Origin: Tetrahymena elliotti 4EA
Taxonomy: Eukaryota > Ciliophora > Oligohymenophorea > Hymenostomatida > Tetrahymenidae
DNA: 64,000 nucleotides
NCBI GenBank assembly: GCA_000231825.2
Contig: JH720301.1
Span: forward strand, 1,102,123 to 1,166,122
Direction: 5' to 3'
In this document: in pieces, positions 51,808-64,000 of the stretch
How the letters are laid out: the number at the start of each line of letters is the position of its first letter
Numbering within the stretch: position 1 is the first letter of the stretch
The notes under the pieces: model-generated
What the model was told of the DNA's origin: nothing
Database searches by the model: none
What the model saw: the letters and a program-made list of their open reading frames with translations, nothing else
Program-made: the position numbers and the translations under genes

Positions 51808-52866
51808 AATTTTTGAGCAACTAAAGATCAATGAATAAAAAAAACAGCAGCTTAAATAAACAATTTAAACTTTTTGTTATTTGATCTTAAACCTTTAAAT
51901 GGGCTGATCTTACTAATATATGAAATAATCCTATATATAATATAAAAACAACCATTTATACACTTTATTTATGTTACTTACTAAATAATTATTTTATCAT
52001 TTCTTTCTATTTCACTTCCTTATTTTTCAAACAATTTTAAAAGCTTTTGAAAATTTCTTTATTTAAATATTAAAACCCAATTTATTTCTTTTCATTCTAA
52101 ATAATAATTCAAAAAATAATTTCTAAAATTATTCATAAATTTTTATATTTAAACAAATGAAAAAACTTTTATGACTTTACTCAATTTGTTATTTTTAAAA
52201 TTTTCTTGGGTAAAATTATGAAGATTTCTAAATTTTTATTTGCATGTTTATATTTCATTTATGATAAAACTATTTATTTGTTAATATTTTTCACTTGAGC
52301 TATCTTTTTACTCAAAATTATACATACATTTGGTATCTTAATAAACTGGAGTTAGATTTTTAGAATATTTACTTATGGTTAAATTTTTTTTTACACCTTA
52401 CTTGATATAAAACTTTATTTCATAAAATTTTTTTTGTCTTTATACAGAGAATTTATTGATAAATATAGAAGAAATTTAATGAATAACAAAGAACATAAAT
52501 GGATGAATGTATGATTTAAAATTAAATCAAACAACAAACTTTAATTAGTCCTAAATTTCTAATTACGGATATGAATGAATAATATTTTTTGTGTGGTTTA
52601 TTTAACTATCTATTATGACAATTAAATATTGATCAAATAATTGTATGATTTAATAAATTCTCTTTTATAATTAAAATTTGAAATTATTTGATCATTTTAT
52701 TTGAAATTTTTTTTTAAACTTTAAAATTATTTTTAATTAAGATATTAACTATATCTTCGACTTCTCTTAATTGAATAGAATTTATTTTGGTTAAAATGAT
52801 GTGAAATATAATATTTTTTGCTTTTGCTATTATATTTGGAATTATAGCTAGTTATTAATCTATAAA
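51808..52866. other. Intergenic between convergent genes
   Basis: About 1 kb, A/T-rich; no feature recognised. Confidence 0.6.
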
Positions 52867-55800
52867 TCAATCTACATTATGATCATTTAGATTTACTAAA
52901 TTTTATTATATTTAGTTTTAGTGGTTTATATCCATATTATCTTAACTGAGGATTTAATTTATATTATGGCCTTAAAGCTATTGTTGATGGTCTAATTATT
53001 ATAAATACTAATTTTCTCTTTATTAAGCCCCCTATTGTTATTATGAGTTTGGTGAATTTTATGCTTATTCATGGTCATTTTAAGGTTGTTGTTGTTATTA
53101 TTATTGTTAATTAGAATACCCTTATTAATTTTGTTGCTATTATCTGCGATTCCTTCTTAAAGCTGAATAGTATTAATACTCCTACTCGCTTATTTCTATT
53201 TTTTCTCTTACTTTTACAAGCTTTGTAGTGGTAATGATTTTCATTATTCCTTAATTTCTGCTTTCAATATCAATTTTCAAGATTTCCTCAATTTTCTTTA
53301 AATAAAATAAAAAGAAAATTTAGATCTAAAAAATTAATAAAAAATTGTTTTTACCTATCTACATAAATAGCATTCACCTGTCTTTTTCATCAAATCTATT
53401 GCACATTCATAACACAAACCTATTTTAAAATAAAATTTATGAAAGTTATTTTTTACAAAAGTAAATATTTTTTGTTAATATTTATTTTTACCTCCGTGAC
53501 CACATGGGTTGAAAATAGAATCAGGTACAGCATCAAAGCATACTAAGCAAGTGGAAACTGATTACTGTTAACTTTAAGTTATTCTTGAAGAGTCTAATCC
53601 ATTTTTAGTTTTGACTTAACTTTCTTCATCAAATTAAATTACACATTCGTTATGATTTAACGCATCTTTAATTTAAATATTCTAATTGTTTTTCCTGTCA
53701 TAGAAATAACTTTCATGCTCATCTTCTTCTTTAATATGGTCTTAAACTCCTTAATGAGCAAAAGGAGCAGTCATATTTAAATCTTTTTATCCTTTACTAA
53801 TAGAAATTGCATTCATTTAGTTATTAGGATTTGCCATACTGATTTATCTTCTTTAATTTTAATTTGACTCATATTCTTCTTCCTAAATATTATCAAAACC
53901 TCCGTTTTATTAGAATTAAATTCTTTTTGAAGAATTAATGTCTTTTGGGGAAATAAAATTTGGTATTTCATTGAATTTTTATTTTATTAATGCTTTTTTA
54001 TTCTTTTTTAAGTGGTTTTCTCCTCTCAAATCCTTTTTGTCTTAGCTTCCAGAGCTTCCTTCTTTGAAAACATCTTCAAAGTCATTTTCAGCAAATTACT
54101 TATCTTATGTATTTAATCTAGAAGAATGAAGCATATCAGCCTGTGTATTAGTATTACCTTGAGTATTAATGGTTACTGTTGCAGTAGCACTTCTATTTAA
54201 ACCTTTATTTAAATTAAATAAATTGGTTTATCTTTTGTTTTAATTTCTAAAATAAAATTTTCAAAAATTTTGATCTACTTCTTTTAGAGTAGCTTTTTCC
54301 TTTGATGCTTCTTTCATCACCAGCATTTGATGGAGATTGAACCTATAATTATTGATGCTTTGGTTTTTTAGATTTTAACTATTTTTTCTGTGTTATCTCA
54401 TTCTAGACATCTTTTTTGCTCATCAAAAACTTAAAGTAAGTGGAAGAAACTTTTGAAACAAATTAAGGTAGATTCATAGCAGGAGCTATTTCCTTTTCTT
54501 CTAAAACCAATTTCGATTTATCTGAAAATATAAAAATATATTAATTAAATATTTTTAAAAACAAAATACAATGTTTGTTTGAATGAAGTAATTCAAGTAA
54601 ATCAATTAAACTAATTTTATTGTTAAGAAAGTAAACAATTTGAATATTTTACATGCCATTCTAACTTTCTTAGGAGGTACTCTTTAATCTCTGTTATTAT
54701 TATTATTTTAATTATTTTAATTATTTCCTTCATTCTAATTTTGATGCTCTATATCCTCTTCTTCTTACTAATCTCCATATTCAAACATAATCAATCTAAC
54801 AAAAGCTCTAATTATATGTATATAAATATTAATAAATTTAAAGAAATGCATTTTATTAGTTAAGTAAAAAAATACTAGGTTAAAATGAAATAAAAATTAA
54901 TTTGAAAATTGAATTTACGAAATTTGCTTTTTTAGTAACAAAAAGTACAAAATTTATCCACAGAATCCTCCAACAACTTAAAATATAATAGGATATAAGC
55001 TCTTCTATGAGTTGTTAAGATCCTACTAATCTTGAGAAATTTGTTCTGCTGTTTTTCCAACTGTATAATCAACACTATCAATATTAGTCAGTATGTCTAT
55101 GTAATTTAATACAGATTAACTAGAATTAGCTGAAAGAAATGCCATAATCAGTAAAAACCAAAAAAGTCCTTAAACTATTTTGATAAATTTTGTAAATAAT
55201 TTAAAAAATTTGTAGCCTTTTTTTAATAAAGATTTACTTTCAATTAATTCAGTTTTAGCTCCTCCACAAAAATCACATACTTTTACAACAAGTAATAGAA
55301 GGATGATCAAAGTGATGCCAATAATGATGCAAAAAAAAACCCAATAAATCCAAAATACTTCACTCCAATTCCATGAAATATAATTTTCTAATTTCATGCT
55401 GAAGAATATAGCCTGAATAATAAAGTAGACTCTAAAAATCCAGTTATTCTGTTATGTAAATAAAGATAGTAAATTTAAAATCAATAAATAAAAAAAGACT
55501 ATTAATTTTTTTCTTAAATAGCCTATAATTCGTTTTGTTAGAAATAATACTTAAGTTAATAATTTCACTCAATAAAAAAATGCTTCAATCTTTTGAGCTA
55601 ATTCTATCTAAATATTTTATAAATAATTTATATTTTACGATTATAAAATAGAACGATTTTGATTATTTTTCTGCTTGAAGCAATTAAAACCCATCACTAA
55701 GCTCTACTTCAGCATCATAATCCTCTTTTTTGTAATTTCTGCATATCAGATTAAATACAACTCTCAAACAATAATATCCAAATGCAGCTATAGAAGGTTG

Positions 55801-56337
55801 AGATAAAGATCCTATTTATCCCTCAAAATAGAGGAGAATACTTAATTTAAAAAGAAACCCAACTATGCAATCTACTACTTCTAATTTAATCTATCTTTTC
55901 ATTCTGATTTTGCTAATTTTATAATTTAAATATGAGCACTAAATATATATAAACTATGCTGCAAATTATGAAAAAAAGTATTATTCCAAATCGAATAAAC
56001 ATATTATTTACTAATTTTAAAAAGATTCATCAATATGGTGAAGAGATTTATAATATCTTATTTGGTTTTGAAACTCTTAAATATCAAATAACCAAAGAAA
56101 ACCTAAAACAACAATATAAGAAAGATTAGCAGCCTCAATCAAAAGCACTAAAATTAAAAATATGTTAAAGTAGGTGTTGTTCATATTGATGTTTTTAACT
56201 ATGTCCTAGCAATTTTTGGAGAGCTTCTCTAATAGCTCTTTCTTCTAATGCTAATTTTAGTTTTCTTAAGGAGGCTATTATTACTACTGTTGCTGCTACT
56301 ACAACTATTCGATTGCTTAAATTTATTCTTGAATCAT
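52867..56337 (-). CDS. Multi-pass membrane RING-finger protein
   Basis: Proposed exons (minus) 56337-55698, 55567-54653, 54521-54279, 54202-53492, 53419-53355, 53295-52867; 1,000 residues. A poly-Gln N-terminus is followed by several membrane helices (bases ~56170-56090, 55860-55740, 55520-55280, 55170-55120, 55010-54930, 54870-54800), ending in RAFVRLIMFEYGD before a Gln/Asn-rich cytoplasmic region. A C3HC4 RING lies near residues 817-858: CLVCFDAV, CGHGG, CYECAIDL, CYLCR. The tail is Gln-rich. Likely a membrane ubiquitin ligase. The three parts were joined because the frame before 54788 is open back to 55569 with no TGA and no ATG before 55397. The first splice junction is uncertain: several donor/acceptor pairs keep phase. 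Separate genes starting at 54788 or 55397 are the alternative. Confidence 0.75.
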
Positions 56338-57544
56338 TTGCCAAAAATTTACTAAATTAATTAATTGATAAATTGATTAATTTTAGTGTATATTATTTAA
56401 TTGTAAAATAAGAAAGAAAGCTAATTTGTTTTCTACTATCTGTTTATTATTTGTTAATATTTATATTAACCTTAAATTATATTTTTATAAAATTTTCATT
56501 TTATTTTTTCAATTCTCAGATTTCTATGTTCATCCTTTACAAATATTTTTCATTTACTTTTTCAAGTGTCAATTGAATAGACTTTTTTTATTCTTATGAT
56601 TAACAAACAATTCTACCTATCTAAACAACTTGCAATCAGTCTACACAATAAATATATAATTATTTCTAATTAAAGTTTCTTCGATTTTATTTAAAAAATT
56701 CAAAAAACTACTTGTATATTTTCACCATTAACATTCCAGTACTCATTTTAAGAACCTTTTTAAAGCATGTTTGGGTTATATTTATGAATTAATAATAATA
56801 TCATACCAATTTAAATTAGAATAATAAATAAATTTAATTTCATCTTATAAATTACCGCTATGATAATATTTATTAAATTCTACTTTTTTGTTCGTTTTTT
56901 TATTCTATTTCATTGATATTTTTGAAAAAGCTATTATATTTGACTCAAATATTCCACTTACTCCTTATTCTTTTTATGAAAAGTATTTGAAATAAAATTT
57001 GGTTTCTTTCGTTAAATTATGCATCCACCTACCCACTTCAGAACTTAAACAAACTTTTATTTTCTTGAATAGTTAATAAGTTATTTTAATAGTGTGTTTT
57101 ATTACAATCATAAAACAAAATAAGATATCTTCTAAAAATTTGAAAAGTTAATTCTAGTAAATTGATTTACTTCAATTCCAACTAAAATTAATCTCAAAAC
57201 AAAAAAACAAATTTTTAATTCTTCATAGTAACTCCCATTTTATGTCTAAAGAAAATTTATTTGCTCATTGTTTTGAATAATTAAAAATAAAATCTTAAAT
57301 CATTTATATTTTTAAACAAGTATAAATGGTAATCTTTGCAAATAGAAAAGTCATATGAAATTCTAGAAATTCAACTTTATGAATTATATCCAATCAATAC
57401 ATTTTTTAATAATATCTTTCAATTTTGATAATTAAAAGAATTTATTTTTAACTTTATTTACTTCATCAAGTAGTTTACAATATTAATAAAGAAAGATACA
57501 TACATACATAAAATAACAAAAACAAAAGAATCATTAGCTTAAAC
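56338..57544. other. Intergenic between divergent genes
   Basis: About 1.2 kb between the RING membrane gene (minus) and the ABC1-family gene (plus); both promoters should lie here. A/T-rich, nothing else recognised. Confidence 0.6.
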
Positions 57545-59497
57545 ATGAACTTCATTAGCAGAAACAAATTTAAAATTATAGGTACTGCATTAGTCTCTCC
57601 TTTTGCATTAGTTTATGGAGCAGGATATTATTACTTTCCTGAGTTAAGAAATAATTAAAGATAAATGATTAAGGCTTTAATACGTACAGGTAGAGTAGCT
57701 ATTGCTGGGGCAAGAATGGCAAATATTTATATGAAAGTATAAAATTAGTTAATTTAGATAGAAATATTGACTTATTTTTTGGTTAGGAGGATAATCGTAG
57801 CATAGAAGAAAAGCACAATGAAGCTTCTTTAGTTTTGAGAGATGCTTTTGTTAAAAATGCTGGACTATACTTGAAATTTGCTTAGTTACTTTCATCAGTA
57901 ATTTCCAAACTTTTGTCTAAGATAGCTTTTTAAACTGTATTATTTGTAAATTAATAGCTAGATGTTGTTGTGCCCGAAGAATATAGAAAAAACTTTGAGC
58001 CTTTGTGTCATGAGTGCCCCGAAAATAGTTTTTAGAATGTTAAAAATTCGATTGAAAGCTCATTAAGAAAACCAATAGATGAAGTATTCTCAGGTAAATC
58101 TTTTAGCGAGTGATGTACATGTTCAGAATTAAAGTCATTTTTAAAAAAAGAATTTAATCCAAAGCCATTAAAATCTGCATCAATAGCTTAAGTTCATGAA
58201 GCTATTTTAAAAGAAACAGGAGAGAGAGTTGCAGTTAAAGTTATGCATGACTGGTTATAAGAATCTTCTACAGGAGATCTAAAAGTAATCAGCCTATTTG
58301 TTGATATTGGAGAAATGCTATTCCCTGAATTTAAATTCAAATGGTTTTCAGATGAATTAAGTAAGTATTTTATCATTTTTTTTGAAATGTTTCATTTTAA
58401 ATTAAAAGAAAAATGTGGAATTTTCTTTTTAGATTATTATTTACTACTTTGTCTTTGCCATCAAATATAAAAATAAATTTGATTAAAAATAGATTAAATT
58501 CTACCTCAAGAGTTGAATTTTTTGGATGAGGTAAAAAATAGTGAGAGAGCAAGATAGATATTAATAGACAAACCTAATATTTATGTTCCCAAAAACTACT
58601 TTGGACTTTGCAATAGTAAAATTATTACAATGGAGTTTATTGATGGCTTTCCTATTATGGATGTATAGACACTTAAAAAAGAAAAGTTTGAAATGTAAAA
58701 AATAGCCTATACCATAAGTGATACATTTTCTTAAATGATATTTTAAAATGGATTTGTTCACAGTGATCCTCACTAAGGAAATCTCCTTCTGAGAAAAATA
58801 AAAGATCCTAAAAACCCTCGCAAAATAATGGATTAAGTTGTTTTATTAGATCATGGTTTATATAAGAACCTTACACCTGAATTTAGATTAAGTTACAGTA
58901 AACTTTGGAAAGGAATTATTACTTAAAACGAAGAACTCATAAAAAAATCTACCAAGGAACTAGGAGTAAAAGATGACTAATATCCTCTCTTTGCTTCAAT
59001 GATAACAAGTCGAACATTCGAAGATTTGATGGATGAGAAAAAATCAGTCAAAGAGCGTCTAAGAAGCCCTTAAAATTAATAAGAAAGAGATAAAATAGCT
59101 TTAAATGCTGCTAAATATCACCGAGAAATTATTTCTATTTTACACTAAATGAATAGGTAAAACAATTTAGATAATAAATTTAATTAATTCCTTTTTTAAA
59201 TTAGATCTTTGCTTCTTTTATTGAAAACAACTGATTTCTTAAGAACTATAGATAACAAATTAGGAAGTCCAGTAAACACTTTTGAAATAACAGTAATTTT
59301 TATCTCTTTCTTAAATAAAATATCAATTTATTAATATTTATTTTATTTAAAAGCTTGATTATTGCTTTAATGAAATTGAGAAATCAGAATTCAATAAATC
59401 ATTTTGGTCATTTTTAACGTTTAGATTTGAAAAGATAATGGCAAAGATTAAATTATATATTTACAAATAGTTCTTACCTTAGCCCTAGTTAGTATGA
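57545..59497 (+). CDS. ABC1/ADCK (UbiB-family) atypical kinase-like protein
   Basis: Seven exons (57545-57736, 57787-57897, 57958-58093, 58151-58360, 58493-59156, 59205-59292, 59354-59497), 514 residues, phase-consistent. The N-terminus is basic with a hydrophobic stretch, fitting a mitochondrial membrane protein. Family motifs in order: YLKFAQLLSS (in place of the usual KxGQ), VPEEY, ASIAQVHEA near 155, AVKVMH lysine near 175, PQELNFLDE, HSDPHQGN catalytic loop near 306, and LLDHGLY near 335. DHG instead of DFG, and LDHGLY as a whole, is the form found in the ADCK1/ADCK5 branch. UbiB proteins act in coenzyme Q and mitochondrial lipid biology as ATPases or atypical kinases. Two introns (58094-58150 and 57898-57957) were placed by family alignment; the first also removes an in-frame TGA. 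Confidence 0.92.
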
Positions 59498-60215
59498 TTT
59501 AAAATATAAAATTATTTCAATAAAAATGTTGTATATAGCCTTTTAATGAATTATGTTCTAAATTAAAATATATTTTTCATCAATAAAAAATTAAATATGT
59601 TTATAAATTATTTTATTTTTTAATTTAATGAATAAATCTTACTTTTTTAAAAATTAAAATAGTAAGTTTAAGTTGATATATTTAATTAACGAGCAAGAAT
59701 ATTTGTTGAAAATATTTTTTAAATAAATTTAAAATTAAAGTTAAAAAAATCTTAAAAGCATCTTTAAATTTTTGGGTTATTTTTACTTAATTAGAACTAA
59801 AATATTTAATTGTAAAATTTAAAAATTGCCAAATATTGGCATTGCAAAGCAAATTTAAAAATATTAGTTAGACCAATAAGCTAGCAAAAAAAAGAGAGTA
59901 TACCATTTTTTAGTTCTATTTGTTTAATCTTTATCACTCATAAAAAATGCTTAAAATTCAAGTTTTTATTAAAATATTCTAAAATAAATATTTTTTCTAA
60001 TGAAATTTGTATTAGATTAAATAGATGGTTCTCGAAAATATATCAAAACAAAAAAGATGTGTATGAAAGAGTTTTTAAAAATATTCAATTTATTATTTAT
60101 GAGTTGAAGCATGTAAATTAATTGTTTGGTACATATAAATTGTCATTAATTATCAAAGATATTTTATTTCGCATTAAAATTAGATTTTATAAATTCAAAG
60201 AGTGTTTTTTTAAAG
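59498..60215. other. Intergenic, AT-rich
   Basis: About 720 bases between two co-directed mitochondrial-type genes. No feature recognised. Confidence 0.6.
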
Positions 60216-61004
60216 ATGTTAAGTAAAATTTTAAGAAGAGGATTTTGTTAAATGAAAGTTTAGCAAAATATCCATGAAGATTTAAAATAAGCTATGATTA
60301 AGGCATCGTTGCTTCATGTTAACAAATTTGGTTGGAATTAAAAAGCTATTTAAGCTGGATGCAATGATCTAAGCTTAAGCAGTGCTTCTCATGGAATTTT
60401 ATAAAATGGTGCTTATGATTTGGTAGATTATATGATGAGGGAATGGAACAGAAAAACTTTAATTTAATTACGTGAAACAGATTTAGAGTCTATGAAAACT
60501 AGAGATAGAATATATTTAGGTATTAAATTTAGATTAATGTAATAAATTCCATACATAAATACATGGAACGAAGCAATGGCATTAGGTGTTTTACCTAAGA
60601 ATATTTCTACTACAACAAGTAATTTATGGAAAATTGCAGATGATATATGGTTTTTATCTGGTGACAGATCATATGATTACAACTATTATACAAAAAGAAC
60701 TCTGTTATTAGGTGTTTATGCTTCTACAGAATTATTTATGCTCACAGACAAATCAAAAGATTTCAATGAAACTTGGAAGTTTTTAGACAGAAGAATTAAT
60801 GAAGTCCTTACAGCAGGATAAAGTATCCATAATATGAAAAATTTAGTTTTTGCTGCTGGAAAGGGATTACTTGATATGTCAACTATGTTAAAAGGGTTCC
60901 CAGAAAAAGTAGAAAACGATATTACAGAAATAAGAAGATAGTTTAGTGATAGTAGCAATAATAATAATAACAATAACAATAATACTAATAATAACTAATA
61001 ATGA
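60216..61004 (+). CDS. COQ9: Ubiquinone biosynthesis protein COQ9
   Basis: Single exon, 262 residues. It opens with MLSKILRRGFCQ, a basic targeting-type N-terminus. The body follows COQ9: an N-terminal helical part (ALL-type, HVNKFGWNQKAIQAGCNDL, reminiscent of the TetR-like helix bundle), SSASHGIL, LVDYMMREWN, then RDRIYLGIKFRLMQQIPYI, a WNEAMALGVLP segment, DDIWFLSGDRSYDYNYYTKR and a helical hairpin to the end. COQ9 is a lipid-binding partner of COQ7 in the mitochondrial CoQ synthesis complex. The DDIW...GD.S.D.N.YTKR block is the most diagnostic stretch. The last ~20 residues are an Asn-rich tail typical of this genome. Length is normal for the family without its longer presequence. Confidence 0.93.
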
Positions 61005-61518
61005 TATTAGCTCTTACTTATTGATTACATTGTTTTATATTATTTTCAAATATCTTTAAAAGCTTAATTCTAAACAATAATTTTATTAATTTATGTAATT
61101 GCTTAAATACTTATTATTTTTAATCACTATTCAGTAAATAATCTCATTAATTTTAGCTAATTAGTAAAATAAAATGCTAAATCAACCCATTTATTCTTTT
61201 TTGAATTTTTTGCAATAAAATAATTTTTTTAAATTTACATTAAAATAAAATCAAAAAAATTGGCTTAAAAAACAAAAATAGCAAAATTAATAGATACAAC
61301 TGGTAGCTATTTGTGCTCTCTAAAATTCTTAAAAACTTTCATAAAATTAAAAAATTTTTGGTAGTATTACTGCAAAATGGATAAAGTAAATATTTATTTT
61401 TATATGTATGAACAAAATATAAAACATAAAAAATAACTTTCAAATAAACTTTAAATTAATGTAAAGTCAGAAATCATTTTATTATGTGTATAAATTTTAT
61501 ATATTTTTCTAATTGAGA
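61005..61518. other. Intergenic between convergent genes
   Basis: About 510 bases, A/T-rich; no feature recognised. Confidence 0.6.
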
Positions 61519-63568
61519 TCACGAGTTTGATGACTCTAAAAGAGCAAATTTAGTTTTAATAGCATTTATGTAACTATCAACAATTTAATTATCAAGACTA
61601 GATTAGGAGTCAAATTCAGGTAAATTGCCTTTTGCTCTTAAAAGCTTTTCATTGCGAAGTGCTTATTTCTCAAGTTTTTCAGCATGTATCAAAAGTTATT
61701 GAGCTTTTTAGTCTCTATTTAATTAAGAATTATGTACAATTCTATCTACTTCTGATTTTTGTTTTGCTTCTTTATTTATAACTTTTAACTCTTATAGATA
61801 ATTTATCTTAGAAGCTGCAAAAGTAGAATTTGTATATGAGTGATTTAAAATAGGGCTTTCTCTCTTCAGATGATATTATGATTCAGAATTTTTTTTAGAT
61901 TTAGATGATTTTGGTGTGTTCATTTACTGTTTATATGGATTGTCATTCTCCGAATTTCCATTTGCTTGTTTATGAGTTATTTCTGAGATATTTCTAATTC
62001 GTCTCTCTTTTAACTTATTCAAATAATTGTTCCCAAGCTTTCTAGGAGATACATCTTCTACATTTAAGGTATTTAGTTAGGGTCTTTCTTATTCTAATCC
62101 CTCTACTTGATTAGATGGGACAGATGCTGATTTATCTCTCTTTTTTTCTGTAAACCATTTGTAATTAGGCTTATGTTTCAAGCTTTCTACAAGTTAGTGC
62201 ATTTATTATTGTTTTTAGATATCAACTTTTGGCTTTTTAATGCTAGTTTTTGAGTACTCTTATATTCTCTCTAGTAAGTTAGGTCCTTTATCTTATTCTT
62301 CAGGATGTTTCAATATTTCTATTTACTATTTCCTTTCCTCTTTAATCTTTTTATAAACTGAGCTAATGTAAGATACTTTGTAATCATTTGTTTTTATTTT
62401 TTAAGATTAAGATTTTTCAGATAATGCTCTTAAATTGTCATAAAATCTTTTTTCATGCTCTTTTATCTCTTCAATATTAATAGGTTTATGAAAATCTCTT
62501 ATTTCTGCTAGTCTTTTTTTCTTTTATTCTAAAGTTTCGTTTTCTATTGAAGAAGCTTTTTATTAAAGCTTCTCATATAAAGGTTGCTCAGACTTAATTT
62601 TTTTCACTAACTCTTTTTCCTACTTCATCTTTTCTTAGCGTTCTATAGACTATAACTTAAGATGTGCTAATCTTTGTTCAATCTCCTTTCTCTTTTAAAT
62701 TTCTCTCTGTACTTTTTATTGTTCTTCTTAAGATTTTTTGAGTTCCTCTTCAAGCTGAATTTACTATTCTTCTTATTCTTATTTTTTTTATCTTTACTTT
62801 TCTCTTTCATTTTTTTCTTTTAATTTTTGCCTTAAGAATTCCATTTTTTCTTTCTTTTCTTCTTCAGTTAATTCCTTTACATATTTTTGGTTATTCTCTT
62901 TGGAAAAATTGGTTATATAATAAATTTTAATGACGAATATTTTACTATTTTTTGGAGCTTAAATATCAGATCGAATTTTATTAATTCCTTAATCAATGAA
63001 TTAAATTTTTTCCATCAAAACCTACTTAACTCTTTCCTATTCTTTCAATTTTTATTTCTAAATATTCTTTTCTATTTTTTCATTTGGATGTATGTAAATA
63101 GATTGTGATTAATCCAATATAATGTCATTATGCTATTTTATAATTTTAAATTATCATATTTCTAAGTAAAAAGTAGTTATCTTACTTCTTTTACAAATTT
63201 TATAGAACTTTTTTAGATTTTACTACAAACTGATTCTACTACATCATTACAAATCTACTAAGATACCTAACAAATAAAAAATGATTTAGAGAATGAAATT
63301 TGAGTGTTTCTTATTCAATCTTAATAATTTTATGAATATTATACTGTTTTAATTTTCTAATTCTTTGTTTCTTTAAGAAGGCCTTCAAAATATTAATTCC
63401 TTAATTCTATTTGTTATTCCTAATTGACAATAAAAAAATTATTAAACTAAATATGGTGCTTCTAAAGTAGGTTACATCTATTTCATCATCATTATATCTA
63501 TACTAAAGATTAATTAACACATCTTCTTTTTCACTTTTATACAATGATTGATTAGGGGTTTCACTCAT
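61519..63568 (-). CDS. Coiled-coil protein of unknown function
   Basis: Exons (minus) 63568-63476, 63419-63345, 63266-63186, 63057-62946 and 62897-61519; 579 residues, phase-consistent. It starts MSETPNQSLYKSEKEDV. The middle is a very charged helix of Glu/Lys/Gln/Arg (ELTEEEKKEKMEFLRQKLKE and beyond), then a Lys-rich, likely disordered region with short motifs (HKPNYKWFTEKKRDKS, NVEDVSPRKLG), then another helical stretch (HAEKLEKQALRNEKLLRAKG). No membrane segment or enzyme motif. Charged single-helix proteins of this kind are often ciliary or cytoskeletal; that is only a guess. The last intron (48 nt) is a multiple of three and free of stops. Confidence 0.75.
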
Positions 63569-64000
63569 TAAGCCTAATAATTATGGATATAAAAATAGGT
63601 TATTTTATTTATTGTATTTTTTGTTTTAATATTTATCAAATTTTTTATTTTTGTTTCGTTTCTTTAATCAAGTAATCGAAATTCAAAGGATCTACTTCAC
63701 AAAATTTTACAGTAATTAAAAAACAGTAGTAAATTTTCATAGTGAAATATATTTCACAACCATTGCAATGGTTAATCATTATATTTAAAAGATGAATTTT
63801 ATTTTTTTAGTGTATGAAAGACCTGTTAAATTTTAATTATATTTTTGATTTGATAATTAAATATCGCACATATTTAATATCAAAGTAAAAAAGGAGATAA
63901 ACTTCAATACTACTATGATAACATTAACTATCAAGTTTTATAGTATGCTGAGATTAAATAGAGAAGATAAATATTCACTATTAAAAAATATATTAATTTA
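63569..64000. other. Upstream region of the coiled-coil gene, AT-rich
   Basis: Last ~430 bases of the window. No second gene is recognised before the edge. Confidence 0.5.

Noticed and set aside
58094..58150. In-frame TGA in the ABC1-family gene
   Set aside because: It lies inside a clear GT..AG intron; removing it gives an exact match to the family motif order.
60716..60979. Minus-strand ORF opposite COQ9
   Set aside because: Shadow of the COQ9 coding strand; its Leu run is the reverse of the Asn tail.

Overview
The window reads as macronuclear DNA of an oligohymenophorean ciliate, most likely Tetrahymena or a close relative. The DNA is very AT-rich. Long reading frames exist only if TAA and TAG are read as glutamine and TGA is the sole stop. 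Genes are cut by short AT-rich GT..AG introns, mostly 45-130 nt. Encoded proteins are rich in Gln, Asn and Lys. Standard-code ORFs are therefore only fragments, and every gene model here was built by hand with the ciliate code.

Layout. 1-428: 3' end of a membrane transporter-like gene. 1104-2108: protein with a glycine-rich hydrophobic tail and a His/Cys pattern like permuted papain-fold proteins. 3058-6023: OSCA/CSC1/TMEM63 channel-like protein. 6796-8344: PKA catalytic subunit. 8962-12141: type I membrane RING-H2 protein with an in-frame TGA inside an EGF-like motif. 12744-17156: large Asn/Gln-rich protein. 17575-17886: small mitochondrial-type protein. 18049-18521 (-): small secreted Cys-rich protein. 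19304-21604 (-): intact RING/EGF membrane protein of the same architecture as the 8962 gene. 21605-24641: about 3 kb without genes that holds a perfect 68-bp inverted repeat. 24642-29161: long coiled-coil protein. 30056-32501 and 33717-36632: Asn/Gln-rich proteins. 37654-42847 (-): multi-pass membrane protein gene with three frame lesions. 45567-48424 (-): Asn-rich RING-H2 protein. 49759-51807: PB1-domain protein. 52867-56337 (-): multi-pass membrane RING protein. 57545-59497: ABC1/ADCK (UbiB-family) kinase-like protein. 60216-61004: COQ9. 61519-63568 (-): coiled-coil protein.

Themes. Four genes encode RING-type ubiquitin ligase candidates, at least three of them membrane-bound. Two neighbouring genes (ABC1/ADCK and COQ9) belong to families linked to coenzyme Q and mitochondria. 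PKA and an OSCA-like channel are signalling and mechanosensing candidates. There are no operons; each gene is taken as its own transcription unit. No tRNA, rRNA, CRISPR array or recognisable transposon was found. The two most unusual signals are the long perfect hairpin at 23603-23742 and the clustered in-frame TGA/frameshift lesions in two otherwise well-formed membrane protein genes.
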